From IMG/VR virus record IMGVR_UViG_3300025769_012879, positions 62,001 to 126,000 of that record: DNA of 64,000 nucleotides. The stretch is one strand, 5' to 3'. Position 1 is the stretch's first letter. Every line of letters starts with the position of its first letter. The notes below the pieces were generated by a model, which was not told the DNA's origin, did not search any database, and saw only the letters and a list, made by a program, of their open reading frames with translations. The position numbers and the translations under genes were made by a program. Of this stretch, positions 54,881 through 61,643 are shown piece after piece. The DNA is from a virus.

Positions 54881-55807
54881 ATGTTACTAAAAAAAGGTTC
54901 ATCCGGTCATCAAGTAGTCGAACTACAAGAGGGACTTGAAGCATTAGGTTACGAATTAGGTGCCTGTGATGGCGCTTTTGGTCCAGCAACAGAAAAAGAA
55001 GTTAAAAAGTTCCAAGCAGAAAATGGACTAAAAGCAGATGGTTTAGCAGGTAAAGGAACAATTGGCAAACTAAATGAGTTGCTAAATGCTAGAAATATTG
55101 AGATCCAAGTTGGCGAAGATGATCAAAATGAAGAGGACTTACCACCAGACGAAAAGTTGAGTTGGGTAAAATGCCCAGCAGATAAGTTCCCAGGCAGAGC
55201 AGGTTACACCCGTGTAACACTCCGTTCAGATGCCGCAGGGGCATACAACGCTCTCTATCAAGAGGTTCAGGACTTAGGCGGTTACTTAACTTCAGCAGGC
55301 GGTAGAAGAGGTTTAGCATCCAAAGCAGGAGCCGCACGATCTAAGAAATCAATGCATTATGTAGGTTTAGCATTTGACATGGCACTGCCAACAGGTATGT
55401 ACAAACCAGAGAAAGACCCTTATGTTATTGAAGATGTTGGCAATCGTCGCTGGAAGGTCTGGATGAGATGTGATAAGGGCGAGGAAATGACCATCGAAGG
55501 AACTTATGTAACTCGTTCAGGCGGTAAGACAAAGTTGAATAAAAAAGAAGTGACAGGAACATTTGTAGATTTCACAGCACTCGCTCTAAAACATGGTTTT
55601 CATTCCATTCGTGCCCGTAGTTCATTTTTTAGAGGCGGTTCCTATGGTGGAGCAGAATGGTGGCATTTCCAGTATGAAAGAGCACTTACAAGAGGCGAAT
55701 CTACTTTTGGTGAAGAACTACTAAAAGTTTACCCACTCGCCAAAGCAAAGCGATTTGTTTACTGGAACCAGTCAAAAGATTGTGTTTTCGGAAAGAACTG
55801 GTTTTAG
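54881..55807 (+). CDS. Endolysin: peptidoglycan binding plus M15 peptidase
   Basis: 308 aa. Residues 1-70 form a PG_binding_1 domain (VVELQEGLEALGYELG, AFGPATEKEVKKFQ, GKGTIGKLNELL). After an acidic linker, a metallopeptidase of the M15 (VanY/D-Ala-D-Ala carboxypeptidase) type shows S-M-H159-Y-V-G-L-A-F-D166 and AEWWH261. It would cut peptidoglycan peptides at lysis. No signal peptide, so release needs a holin; the adjacent XhlA-like protein and the 64-aa protein at 14705 are candidates. Confidence 0.88.
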   Translation: MLLKKGSSGHQVVELQEGLEALGYELGACDGAFGPATEKEVKKFQAENGLKADGLAGKGTIGKLNELLNARNIEIQVGEDDQNEEDLPPDEKLSWVKCPADKFPGRAGYTRVTLRSDAAGAYNALYQEVQDLGGYLTSAGGRRGLASKAGAARSKKSMHYVGLAFDMALPTGMYKPEKDPYVIEDVGNRRWKVWMRCDKGEEMTIEGTYVTRSGGKTKLNKKEVTGTFVDFTALALKHGFHSIRARSSFFRGGSYGGAEWWHFQYERALTRGESTFGEELLKVYPLAKAKRFVYWNQSKDCVFGKNWF

Positions 55808-55810
55808 TTC

Positions 55811-55839
55811 TTGACATAGACCCCAAGATCACCTATAAT
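55811..55839 (+). promoter_or_regulatory. Sigma70-type early promoter
   Basis: TTGACA, 17 bases, TATAAT, perfect consensus, in the gap before the gene at 55858. Confidence 0.8.
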
Positions 55840-55857
55840 TGATCAAGCGAGGTCGAG

Positions 55858-56064
55858 ATGAAAAGATTCCAATTTGTAATTCATAATCCAAAAACAGAAG
55901 AAGTAAAGATGCGAAACATCGAAAGGCGAAATTTTGATGAAGCCGTAGTAGATGCCCGTATTTATGCCCGTAGTGAATGGGAAAACACAGGAGAACAATG
56001 GTTCTTAGTTGCTGTTTACGACATGGATTATCAATTTGACCTCTCAAGACCGACAAGGGGGTGA
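55858..56064 (+). CDS. Small hypothetical early protein (68 aa)
   Basis: Charged, Arg/Glu-rich soluble protein starting MKRFQFVIHNPKTEEVKMRN with AGCGAGG upstream. The promoter above places it as the first gene of the early-type region. No recognised family. The 76 bases that follow contain only a weak GC-rich hairpin. Confidence 0.5.
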   Translation: MKRFQFVIHNPKTEEVKMRNIERRNFDEAVVDARIYARSEWENTGEQWFLVAVYDMDYQFDLSRPTRG

Positions 56065-56140
56065 TTTCCATTAGGTCGAGGTCAACCCGCAGGGCGGCAC
56101 GGGGTAAAAGGTGTCGCACTCTCACTAGTTATGGTATAGA

Positions 56141-56650
56141 ATGGATACTTTGGTATTATCGTCTGCTTATCAACCGATGCACCATGTAAAGTGGCAAGAA
56201 GCCATTTCTATGTGGTTTGCTGGAAGGGTTGAGATTGTTTCAGTTTACGAAGACAGATTTATCAAAACTGTTGACGACATCTTAAATGTTCCTTCAATTG
56301 TTCGATTTGTAGGTAATGTTCTAAAAAGATTTCAGTTCAATAGGGTCGTAAAGTTTAGCAGAGACAATGTTTTTCTAAGAGACAAAGGTCAGTGTCAGTA
56401 TTGCTCAAAGCAATTGACCAGACAAAACTTTACCTTAGACCACATCATTCCTGTCTCACAAGGCGGTAAGAAGGTATGGCAGAACATTGTAACTTGCTGT
56501 AAGTCCTGCAATCAAAGGAAGGGAAACAAGTCAGTGAAGCAAGCAGGAATGAGATTACAAAACAAACCAATAATTCCAAAAGAACTAATCGTTGGAAGGG
56601 AAAACATTTTTAGCACAAACACTCCTGAAGAGTGGAAAGATTATCTATGA
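56141..56650 (+). CDS. HNH endonuclease
   Basis: 169 aa. A C-terminal HNH fold is clear: C85-Q-Y-C88, FTLDHIIPVSQGG with D100-H101, W-Q-N-I-V-T, and C-C-K-S-C-N-x-R-K-G-N, giving a Cys-type zinc site and the beta-beta-alpha metal finger. The N-terminus (about 1-70) is of the kind found in McrA-like HNH proteins of phages. It may be a free-standing homing or host-DNA-degrading nuclease. Overlaps the thymidine kinase start by 4 bases. Confidence 0.85.
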   Translation: MDTLVLSSAYQPMHHVKWQEAISMWFAGRVEIVSVYEDRFIKTVDDILNVPSIVRFVGNVLKRFQFNRVVKFSRDNVFLRDKGQCQYCSKQLTRQNFTLDHIIPVSQGGKKVWQNIVTCCKSCNQRKGNKSVKQAGMRLQNKPIIPKELIVGRENIFSTNTPEEWKDYL

Positions 56651-57204
56651 AACAAGAATTCGTTATTTACACAGGGTCAATGTTTGGTGGCAAGACATCA
56701 CGAATGCTTGCCAGATTAGAAAGAGCAAAGTACAAGAAAAAAGTAATTAAATTGTTCAAACCAAATATGGACACAAGATACTCAACTGAATCGGTTATGT
56801 CTCATAACGGAGTTCGCTGGAGATCTACAAACATCGTAAATGGTCAAGACATCTTAGAGAATCTTGGAAGAGCAGATGTTGTTGCTGTAGATGAAGCATT
56901 TATGATTCCAGGTGTAGCAGACACCCTTGTAGAACTTTATAAGAGGGGCAAAACAATCTATGTTTCATCACTACAAATGTCATCTGCGGGAGATCCTTTT
57001 GAAGAGGTCGTAAAGATGATGCCTTATGCTACAAGGATTGAAGTTTGCCCAGCGGTTTGTTTTTGTGGAGAAGATGCCTATTACACTATTCGACTGAATA
57101 ATGAAGAAAGAGAAGTTATGGTTGGCGGTAAAGATGACTATGAACCGCGATGCAAAGAACACACTCATTATATGAACGAGTTAGAAAAACTTGACAATGA
57201 GTAA
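56647..57204 (+). CDS. tk: Thymidine kinase (type II)
   Basis: 185 aa (T4 Tk 193). Walker A YTGSMFGGKTSRM at residues 8-20, the VAVDEAFMIPG acid motif near 80-90, and a Cys-rich zinc site (CPAVCFCGED, later PRCKEH). Makes dTMP from thymidine. The start at 56647 (ATGA overlapping the HNH stop) is preferred to one 15 bases upstream. With ThyX and the class II reductase it forms a complete dTTP supply. Confidence 0.92.
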   Translation: MKQEFVIYTGSMFGGKTSRMLARLERAKYKKKVIKLFKPNMDTRYSTESVMSHNGVRWRSTNIVNGQDILENLGRADVVAVDEAFMIPGVADTLVELYKRGKTIYVSSLQMSSAGDPFEEVVKMMPYATRIEVCPAVCFCGEDAYYTIRLNNEEREVMVGGKDDYEPRCKEHTHYMNELEKLDNE

Positions 57205-57219
57205 AAAATACCATATAAT
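57191..57219 (+). promoter_or_regulatory. Sigma70-type promoter for tRNA-Tyr
   Basis: TTGACA, 17 bases, TATAAT, perfect consensus; the -10 ends 13 bases before the tRNA. Confidence 0.85.
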
Positions 57220-57232
57220 GGTATTCAAGTTT

Positions 57233-57316
57233 GGAGGAGCGGTAAAGTTGGAGAGTTGCCCTGGTCTGTAAAACCAGTGCCGAAAGGCTGAGTGAGTTCG
57301 AATCTCACCTCCTCCA
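57233..57316 (+). tRNA. tRNA-Tyr (GTA)
   Basis: Acceptor GGAGGAG/CTCCTCC, anticodon stem CTGGT/ACCAG with loop CTGTAAA, long variable arm (TGCCGAAAGGCTG) as expected for Tyr, T-loop TTCGAAT. The 3' CCA is not fully encoded. Confidence 0.9.
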
Positions 57317-57331
57317 CCCTGGAGAAAACAA

Positions 57332-57553
57332 ATGAGATATTATAAAATAATAGATTTTAAAGTAGGAGATTTTATTTACAAGTTTAAAGAAGATCAGTGG
57401 TTAAGGTACGGCAAGGTTGTTCTGGAACAGGACGATATCTTTGGAGTAACCTCTAGCAATTTTAAAGGTGTGATGATGCTCCGCAAAGATCTTCTTTATT
57501 CAGAAGGGTTTATTGCAAGCAACTATGAACTTGACAACAAGCAAGAAGATTGA
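57332..57553 (+). CDS. Small hypothetical protein (73 aa)
   Basis: Lys/Asp/Phe-rich, with a KVGDFIYKFKEDQWLRYGKVV start resembling an SH3-like barrel. SD GGAG. It ends inside the next tRNA promoter and lies between two tRNA genes. Function unknown. Confidence 0.5.
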   Translation: MRYYKIIDFKVGDFIYKFKEDQWLRYGKVVLEQDDIFGVTSSNFKGVMMLRKDLLYSEGFIASNYELDNKQED

Positions 57554-57559
57554 TACAAT
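57531..57559 (+). promoter_or_regulatory. Sigma70-type promoter for tRNA-Leu
   Basis: TTGACA, 17 bases, TACAAT; the -10 ends 12 bases before tRNA-Leu. Confidence 0.75.
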
Positions 57560-57571
57560 AGTTTTCAAGAA

Positions 57572-57658
57572 GCGAGCATGGTGGAATTGGTAGACACAAC
57601 GGACTTAAAATCCGTCGCCTCGTTTGGCATGGGGGTTCAAGTCCCCCTGCTCGTACCA
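57572..57658 (+). tRNA. tRNA-Leu (TAA)
   Basis: Acceptor GCGAGCA/TGCTCGT (one G-U), anticodon loop CTTAAAA in stem ACGGA/TCCGT, long variable arm, T-arm GGGGG-TTCAAGT-CCCCC, encoded CCA. Reads TTA/TTG, the main Leu codons of most genes here. Confidence 0.92.
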
Positions 57659-57668
57659 AAGGTGTTTT

Positions 57669-57893
57669 ATGAAAAATAAAAAAGCATTGAAAGAATTTAG
57701 AGAAGAATTTTTATTAGATGAAGATTATGAGTATAGCATTGAACAAGATGATGGCGGGAAGACATTAGACATTATTGTCCCAGAAGGACATGCCCAGTTC
57801 CTAAGACAAAAGATTCCACGAAGATGGAGAGGGATTAGGACGATGATAATTTCCCGTAAAAAAAGAAAGCAAATAGATGAAGATGAAATCTAA
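57669..57893 (+). CDS. Small basic hypothetical protein (74 aa)
   Basis: Start at 57669, just after the tRNA; an earlier in-frame start would lie inside the tRNA gene and is rejected. The product has an acidic N-terminal half and a basic C-terminal half (QKIPRRWRGIRTMIISRKKR). Unknown function; possibly RNA- or DNA-binding. Confidence 0.5.
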   Translation: MKNKKALKEFREEFLLDEDYEYSIEQDDGGKTLDIIVPEGHAQFLRQKIPRRWRGIRTMIISRKKRKQIDEDEI

Positions 57894-57896
57894 TTT

Positions 57897-58118
57897 ATGA
57901 AGATAGGTGATTTAGTTATAACAAAAACAAACAGACATGTCGGCTGTATAATCGACATAAAAAAACAAAGGTGGGCTGGTGTTTGTGCCAAGATCTTATT
58001 CTTCAAAACAGGTAAGAAAGAATGGAGAAAAATGGGCAACTTAGAACCACTTGACAAAATCCACAAGGAGGGTTATAATGGATTCACTTCACGAGAAAAG
58101 AATGAGAGAGATCAATAA
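57897..58118 (+). CDS. Small hypothetical protein (73 aa), SH3-like
   Basis: KIGDLVITKTNRHVGCIID and the beta strands that follow are like a small SH3/KOW barrel, similar in style to the products at 49368 and 57332. The C-terminal end overlaps the next gene. Function unknown. Confidence 0.5.
   Translation: MKIGDLVITKTNRHVGCIIDIKKQRWAGVCAKILFFKTGKKEWRKMGNLEPLDKIHKEGYNGFTSREKNERDQ
58051..58079 (+). promoter_or_regulatory. Sigma70-type promoter overlapping a start codon
   Basis: TTGACA, 17 bases, TATAAT, where the last bases of TATAATG include the ATG at 58078 and the spacer holds its SD AAGGAGG. Transcripts starting here would lack that start, so the promoter more probably serves the three tRNAs downstream. 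Confidence 0.6.
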
Positions 58119-58236
58119 AGAACAAGATAGGCTTCGTCGTAACGAACTTATCTATGTAGCGGTCTCAAGCACATGTATGGGTTATTGCCTTGGTGAATTG
58201 GTGAGAAACTTTTTCCATTACATGGGCTGGATGTAA
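58078..58236 (+). CDS. Small membrane protein (52 aa)
   Basis: Charged N-terminal helix (MDSLHEKRMREINKEQDRLR) and one hydrophobic segment at about 25-45 (IYVAVSSTCMGYCLGELV). Strong SD AAGGAGG. It overlaps the previous gene by 41 bases. Unknown function; possibly an early membrane protein. Confidence 0.55.
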   Translation: MDSLHEKRMREINKEQDRLRRNELIYVAVSSTCMGYCLGELVRNFFHYMGWM

Positions 58237-58244
58237 AAATCCAA

Positions 58245-58321
58245 GCGCCCTTAGCTCAGTTGGATAGAGCATCGGTCTTCTAAACCGAGGGTCACAGGTT
58301 CGAATCCTGTAGGGCGTGCCA
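58245..58321 (+). tRNA. tRNA-Arg (TCT)
   Basis: Acceptor GCGCCCT/AGGGCGT (one G-U), anticodon loop CTTCTAA in stem TCGGT/ACCGA, T-loop TTCGAAT, encoded CCA. Reads AGA/AGG, the dominant Arg codons of most genes here. Confidence 0.93.
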
Positions 58322-58323
58322 AA

Positions 58324-58400
58324 GCGGGTGTAGCATAACTGGTAAATGCACTGTTCTTATAAAGCAGAGATAGTGAGTTCAAGCCTCACCACCCGTACCA
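58324..58400 (+). tRNA. tRNA-Ile (TAT)
   Basis: Acceptor GCGGGTG/CACCCGT (one G-U), anticodon stem CTGTT/AGCAG with loop CTTATAA, T-loop TTCAAGC, encoded CCA. Anticodon TAT reads ATA directly, unlike the usual bacterial lysidine-modified CAT. Confidence 0.88.
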
Positions 58401-58404
58401 AAAC

Positions 58405-58477
58405 GCCGAAATAGCTCAGTTGGTAGAGCGCTTCACTTGTAATGAAGATGTCACGGGTTCGATTCCTGTTTTCGGCA
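58405..58477 (+). tRNA. tRNA-Thr (TGT)
   Basis: Acceptor GCCGAAA/TTTCGGC, anticodon stem CTTCA/TGAAG with loop CTTGTAA, T-loop TTCGATT; CCA not encoded. Reads ACA. Confidence 0.93.
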
Positions 58478-58488
58478 CTGGACGAAAA

Positions 58489-58734
58489 ATGAAAGAAATA
58501 ACAATAAAATTCGATGAAAAGTTTTATAAGCGTCTAAATGACGCACGCAGATTAGAAGCACCAGATATTAGGAACGCTAAGTTCTGTAAAGAATTGGTAG
58601 AAGCGATGGTCGGTGCTATTGAAGACGATCACAAAAATAAAGGAGATAAAAGTGCAAATCGTAAAAAACGAACTAACAAACAAACTAAACAAACTAAACC
58701 TCGCAAACGACGCCGAAGTAACTCTTCGTTATGA
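58489..58734 (+). CDS. Small very basic hypothetical protein (81 aa)
   Basis: Start at 58489 just after tRNA-Thr. The N-terminal part is a folded-looking helix region (FDEKFYKRLNDARRLEAP), the C-terminal third is low-complexity Lys/Arg/Thr/Gln (KKRTNKQTKQTKPRKRRR). The last 83 bases overlap the next gene in another frame, so the basic tail may be partly a by-product of that overlap. Possibly DNA-binding. Confidence 0.5.
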   Translation: MKEITIKFDEKFYKRLNDARRLEAPDIRNAKFCKELVEAMVGAIEDDHKNKGDKSANRKKRTNKQTKQTKPRKRRRSNSSL

Positions 58735-59137
58735 GAACGGTCGTCAGGTATTTCACTACACAGGCGATTATTTAGACGAGGTTCTTCAAGAGACCAATGT
58801 TATTAGTGAGGTCGCACACCTCGTATCCTACGATGGTATTCGTAAGCATAACTCAGTAATTAACGATCTCCGAAACAACGGAGCACTTGATGATTATGAG
58901 CGAGGTTCATTCACCTTTGAAGACCATGTTTACGAGGCAGTAAAGAACGACTGGTATGATTACATCGAAGAGTCAGTCGAACAATGGGATCACAAGCGAG
59001 GAATGTGTAATGTTTCCGCAGAGGTAAAGGTTCCACTAAATCTACTAGCAGAAGCAGAGGAGTTTGGATTTACTCTTGATAATGCTTGGAAGGTCTTTGT
59101 TCGCACTGATGCCGGTGTGTTGGAGGTAGAGCGATAA
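58652..59137 (+). CDS. Hypothetical protein with GTG start (161 aa)
   Basis: The GTG at 58652 is preceded by AAAGGAG at good spacing; a GTG at 58613 is possible but lacks an SD. Acidic, soluble, with aromatic stretches (YENGRQVFHYTGDYLDEVLQ; NDWYDYIEESVEQWDHKRG). No recognised family. The 83-base overlap with the previous gene is unusually long for this genome. The stop overlaps the next start (TAATG). Confidence 0.6.
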   Translation: MQIVKNELTNKLNKLNLANDAEVTLRYENGRQVFHYTGDYLDEVLQETNVISEVAHLVSYDGIRKHNSVINDLRNNGALDDYERGSFTFEDHVYEAVKNDWYDYIEESVEQWDHKRGMCNVSAEVKVPLNLLAEAEEFGFTLDNAWKVFVRTDAGVLEVER

Positions 59138-59250
59138 TGTTTGTAGATGATAAGCAATTTGAGAAGGAAGCAGGTAAGGTCTTTTGGGCATTTGTAGCAG
59201 CATTCGCAGGAGTTGCGGGACTATTCCTTTATCTTGGGAGTTTGGGATGA
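59137..59250 (+). CDS. Small membrane protein (37 aa)
   Basis: Start overlaps the previous stop (TAATG). Charged N-terminus (MFVDDKQFEKEAGK) followed by one membrane segment (VFWAFVAAFAGVAGLFLYLG). Its stop overlaps the next start (ATGA). GGAGG lies 15 bases ahead. Two such tiny genes in a row suggest real, coupled membrane peptides. Confidence 0.55.
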   Translation: MFVDDKQFEKEAGKVFWAFVAAFAGVAGLFLYLGSLG

Positions 59251-59348
59251 CTCTAAAACAATTATTTTACAGTATTTTGGGAATCACATTTGTTGGTTAT
59301 TGTTTGTTCAGAATGATTCCTGGTGTTTATAATTTATTTATGGGGTAA
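59247..59348 (+). CDS. Small membrane protein (33 aa)
   Basis: ATGA overlap with the previous gene. A single hydrophobic helix (LFYSILGITFVGYCLFRMI) with a short tail. SD-like TTGGGAG lies just upstream. It ends one base before the thyX start. Function unknown. Confidence 0.5.
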   Translation: MTLKQLFYSILGITFVGYCLFRMIPGVYNLFMG

Positions 59349-59349
59349 A

Positions 59350-60048
59350 ATGTTATTAAAAATGAAAATCCCTCTTTATGAGGACGGCAAAGGTTTCGTA
59401 GAGTTAGTTGATGCTGTGGGTTCAGACCTTTCAGTTGTAAACTCTGCTCGCGTTTCCTTTGGCAAGCACAAAACAGAACTTGATAATAAAGATAAAAAAC
59501 TTATCAAGTATCTTATCAAACACAAGCACACTTCCACCCTGGAACACTGCTTTGTAACCTTCCGTGTAAAGGTTCCGCTGTTTGTTCGCTCTCAACACCA
59601 CAGGCATCGCACTTGGTCTTACAACGAGATTAGTCGTCGTTACACTGACTTTGACATTCAGTTCTATGAACCATCAACTTTTAGAACTCAGCACAAATCA
59701 AACCGTCAAGCAAGCAATGCAAGTGATTTAATTGATCCCGTTTTGCCACAGTGGGAAACATCAGCAGCAGTAGCAATGCGACACCACCATCAAGCAAGTC
59801 TTCAATTGTTTGAAGAACTTATTGAGTCAGGTGTTTGCCGTGAACAAGCAAGGGGTGTTCTACCACAGAACATGTATACAGAATACTATGCTTCAGCAAA
59901 CCTAAATAACATTTTGAAGTTTATTGACCTCCGCACACACGAAGGAGCGCAGTGGGAAATTCAAGAAATGGCAAAGGGAATGCTGGAAATCATTACAAAA
60001 CTTTATCCAGAGACAGTAGGGGCATATCGTGAAATCAGGGGAGCATAA
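59350..60048 (+). CDS. thyX: Flavin-dependent thymidylate synthase ThyX
   Basis: Makes dTMP from dUMP using FAD and methylenetetrahydrofolate. The family signature RHRTWSYNEISRRY at residues 85-98 matches R-H-R-x-x-S-x-N-E-x-S-x-R-Y exactly; HTSTLEHCFVTFRVKVPLF precedes it. 232 aa is usual for ThyX. The chosen start (59350) follows the small membrane gene; ATG 59362 is also possible. T4 uses the unrelated ThyA-type gptd. Confidence 0.95.
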   Translation: MLLKMKIPLYEDGKGFVELVDAVGSDLSVVNSARVSFGKHKTELDNKDKKLIKYLIKHKHTSTLEHCFVTFRVKVPLFVRSQHHRHRTWSYNEISRRYTDFDIQFYEPSTFRTQHKSNRQASNASDLIDPVLPQWETSAAVAMRHHHQASLQLFEELIESGVCREQARGVLPQNMYTEYYASANLNNILKFIDLRTHEGAQWEIQEMAKGMLEIITKLYPETVGAYREIRGA

Positions 60049-60507
60049 ATGGTCATTACTGGAAAAGTTATCTGTCTTGCTGTCATGGTTAACACAGCAC
60101 TCTTTAGTCGTGCTGGTACAAATAGTGCTTGTCGTTATAGCAATATTGTTGTAAAAGCGAGTTCTAAATATAAACTGGACCCCTACTTATTAACAGCACT
60201 TATCAAAGTGGAATCTAATTGGAAACCTCATGTTGTTTCACCTGCCGGTGCTTGCGGATTAACCCAGGTCGTTCATAAATACAGCAAATATAATTGTAAG
60301 CAATTAAAAAATCCAAAGATCTCAATTTGGGAGGGTGCTAAAAAATTAAATTACTGGATTTATAAATACGGCAAGGGCAATGTAAAGATCGGATTATGTG
60401 GATATAACGCAGGTTTTCGATGCAAAGGAAAGTCACCCAACAAAAAAGGGTTGACATACGCAAAAAAAGTTGTTACAATAAGCAACAGGTTAAAAAGGAG
60501 AAAATAA
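60049..60507 (+). CDS. Exported lytic transglycosylase (SLT domain)
   Basis: An N-terminal signal-like stretch (residues 1-22, VICLAVMVNTALF) precedes an SLT domain: LDPYLLTALIKVESNWKP with the catalytic Glu E55, then PAGACGLTQV, and IGLCGYNAG. It would cut glycan strands and, being exported, could act without a holin. It directly follows ThyX and precedes a lipoprotein gene; an envelope-remodelling or lysis-timing role is possible. Extra Cys pairs (C28, C69, C78) may form disulphides. Confidence 0.82.
   Translation: MVITGKVICLAVMVNTALFSRAGTNSACRYSNIVVKASSKYKLDPYLLTALIKVESNWKPHVVSPAGACGLTQVVHKYSKYNCKQLKNPKISIWEGAKKLNYWIYKYGKGNVKIGLCGYNAGFRCKGKSPNKKGLTYAKKVVTISNRLKRRK
60451..60479 (+). promoter_or_regulatory. 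Sigma70-type promoter
   Basis: TTGACA, 17 bases, TACAAT inside the 3' end of the transglycosylase gene, upstream of the lipoprotein gene and tRNA-Asn. Confidence 0.7.
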
Positions 60508-60508
60508 T

Positions 60509-60745
60509 ATGCGAAACCTATTTCTAATCACAGCAGCACTATCAATGTTACTATTTGGTTGTGGATGCGATGAAAAGAAGGAAAAGAAGGAAGCAGATGT
60601 AGAGGCAGTTACAGATGCGGGAACTTCAAGTGATGCTGAGGCAACACCAGATGCTGGAACACCAGCAGACGCTACAAGCACACCAGATGCAGCAACACCA
60701 GTTGATGCTGTAGTGCTTCCCGGTGATGTAACACCACAAGGTTAA
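60509..60745 (+). CDS. Lipoprotein with Asp/Ala/Thr/Pro-rich tail (78 aa)
   Basis: Signal peptide with lipobox L-F-G-C18 (MRNLFLITAALSMLLFGCGC), then a Lys/Glu cluster and a disordered repetitive tail of DAGTSSDAEATPDAGTPADA type. It would be lipid-anchored in the envelope. Lipoproteins with this Asp-Ala-Gly-Thr-Pro tail are typical of Myxococcota and relatives, from general knowledge, so the gene may have been captured from the host. Good SD AAAAAGGAG. Possible roles: superinfection exclusion or spanin-type function, unproven. Confidence 0.7.
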   Translation: MRNLFLITAALSMLLFGCGCDEKKEKKEADVEAVTDAGTSSDAEATPDAGTPADATSTPDAATPVDAVVLPGDVTPQG

Positions 60746-60752
60746 TCACCTT

Positions 60753-60828
60753 TCCGTGATAGTTCAGCAGGTAGAACAAGTGGCTGTTAACCACTGGGTC
60801 GGGGGTTCGAATCCCTCTCACGGAGCCA
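60753..60828 (+). tRNA. tRNA-Asn (GTT)
   Basis: Acceptor TCCGTGA/TCACGGA, anticodon stem AGTGG/CCACT with loop CTGTTAA, T-loop TTCGAAT, encoded CCA. Confidence 0.95.
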
Positions 60829-60844
60829 ACTAGGAGAAACTAAA

Positions 60845-61060
60845 ATGGATAGGACCGCAATAGGAAACTTATTTTTAGAAGCAGCAAAGCGTCGTCTTGA
60901 GGCACAAATCAAAGATGCAGAAGCAAAAGTAAATCTCTATCTAACTCAGGCGGTTGGAGTTGGAGAACATCCAGAAATTACAGAAGAAATTATTAAAGCA
61001 GCAGAACAAGGCGCTCACGCTCAAGATGTTTTAAATTTCATCAATAAGCGCTGGAATTGA
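60845..61060 (+). CDS. Small helical hypothetical protein (71 aa)
   Basis: Ala/Glu/Lys-rich helix protein (MDRTAIGNLFLEAAKRRLEA) with SD AGGAGAAACT. Lies between two tRNA genes. Not recognised. Confidence 0.55.
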   Translation: MDRTAIGNLFLEAAKRRLEAQIKDAEAKVNLYLTQAVGVGEHPEITEEIIKAAEQGAHAQDVLNFINKRWN

Positions 61061-61066
61061 TAGAAT

Positions 61067-61141
61067 GCTCCCATAGTTTAGTGGTTAGAACGCTGGGCTT
61101 TCATCCCGGTAGCGAGGGTTCGATTCCCTCTGGGAGTACCA
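61067..61141 (+). tRNA. tRNA-Glu (TTC)
   Basis: Acceptor GCTCCCA/TGGGAGT (one G-U), anticodon stem CTGGG/CCCGG with loop CTTTCAT, T-loop TTCGATT, encoded CCA. Confidence 0.93.
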
Positions 61142-61153
61142 TAAGGAGGCGCA

Positions 61154-61459
61154 ATGATAATGGAATTGCACAGAACAGATGATAAAGTTGATCCGTTTGA
61201 GATGCCAACACAGGGATATGAAATGAATTCAGACAGAAATCAACTAAAAAGTTATTCAGAATTAGTAAATCACCCTGACCATTATAACACTGGAAAGATT
61301 GAGGTTATCGATGCGATTCAGGATTGGGGACTTGACTTTATCGAAGGTAATGTGGTAAAGTATGTAGCAAGGTCAAGGCACAAGTCATCTCGTGTTGGCG
61401 ACCTAAAGAAAGCCAGATGGTATCTGGATTATCTTATTAGACAATTAGAAGGAGAATAA
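61154..61459 (+). CDS. DUF3310 family protein
   Basis: 101 aa. The DUF3310 core is clear: VNHPDHYNTGKIEVIDAIQD, then G-N-V-V-K-Y-V-A-R-S-R-H-K, and DLKKARWYLDYLI. The family is common in phages; it is often called a nucleotide kinase without proof. Strong SD AAGGAGG. Likely an early accessory enzyme in nucleotide metabolism. Confidence 0.85.
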   Translation: MIMELHRTDDKVDPFEMPTQGYEMNSDRNQLKSYSELVNHPDHYNTGKIEVIDAIQDWGLDFIEGNVVKYVARSRHKSSRVGDLKKARWYLDYLIRQLEGE

Positions 61460-61460
61460 A

Positions 61461-61643
61461 ATGTCAGTTAAGGTTTCACTTGAACAAGTAGTTCAGCAAC
61501 TTACAGAGGCACTTGCCGACGCAGAGAAGACCGATAGTGGTAATAAGGCAGCAGGTACTCGTGTACGCAAGGCAGCACAATCAGCAACAAATGCCTTGAA
61601 GGATTTGCGTAAGCAGGTTCTTGAAGTCCGTAACGCCGACTAG
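61461..61643 (+). CDS. Histone H1-like (Hc1-type) small protein
   Basis: 60 aa; helical with basic residues. KTDSGNKAAGTRVRKAAQSA resembles the G-N-K-A-A-x-T-R-x-R-K motif of small bacterial and viral histone H1/Hc1-like proteins, followed by an LKDLRKQVLEVR helix. It might bind phage or host DNA. SD AAGGAG. It follows the DUF3310 gene by one base. Confidence 0.6.
   Translation: MSVKVSLEQVVQQLTEALADAEKTDSGNKAAGTRVRKAAQSATNALKDLRKQVLEVRNAD

Noticed and set aside
56065-56140. GC-rich stretch that might be a tRNA or terminator
   Set aside because: No cloverleaf; only a short CCCG/CGGG stem without a U-tract.
58664-58708. AACTAAAC-like tandem repeat
   Set aside because: Explained by Lys/Thr/Gln/Asn codons in two overlapping genes; too irregular for a repeat array or CRISPR.
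60600-60720. ACACCAGATGC-like DNA repeat
   Set aside because: Low-complexity coding for the lipoprotein tail, not an iteron or CRISPR.
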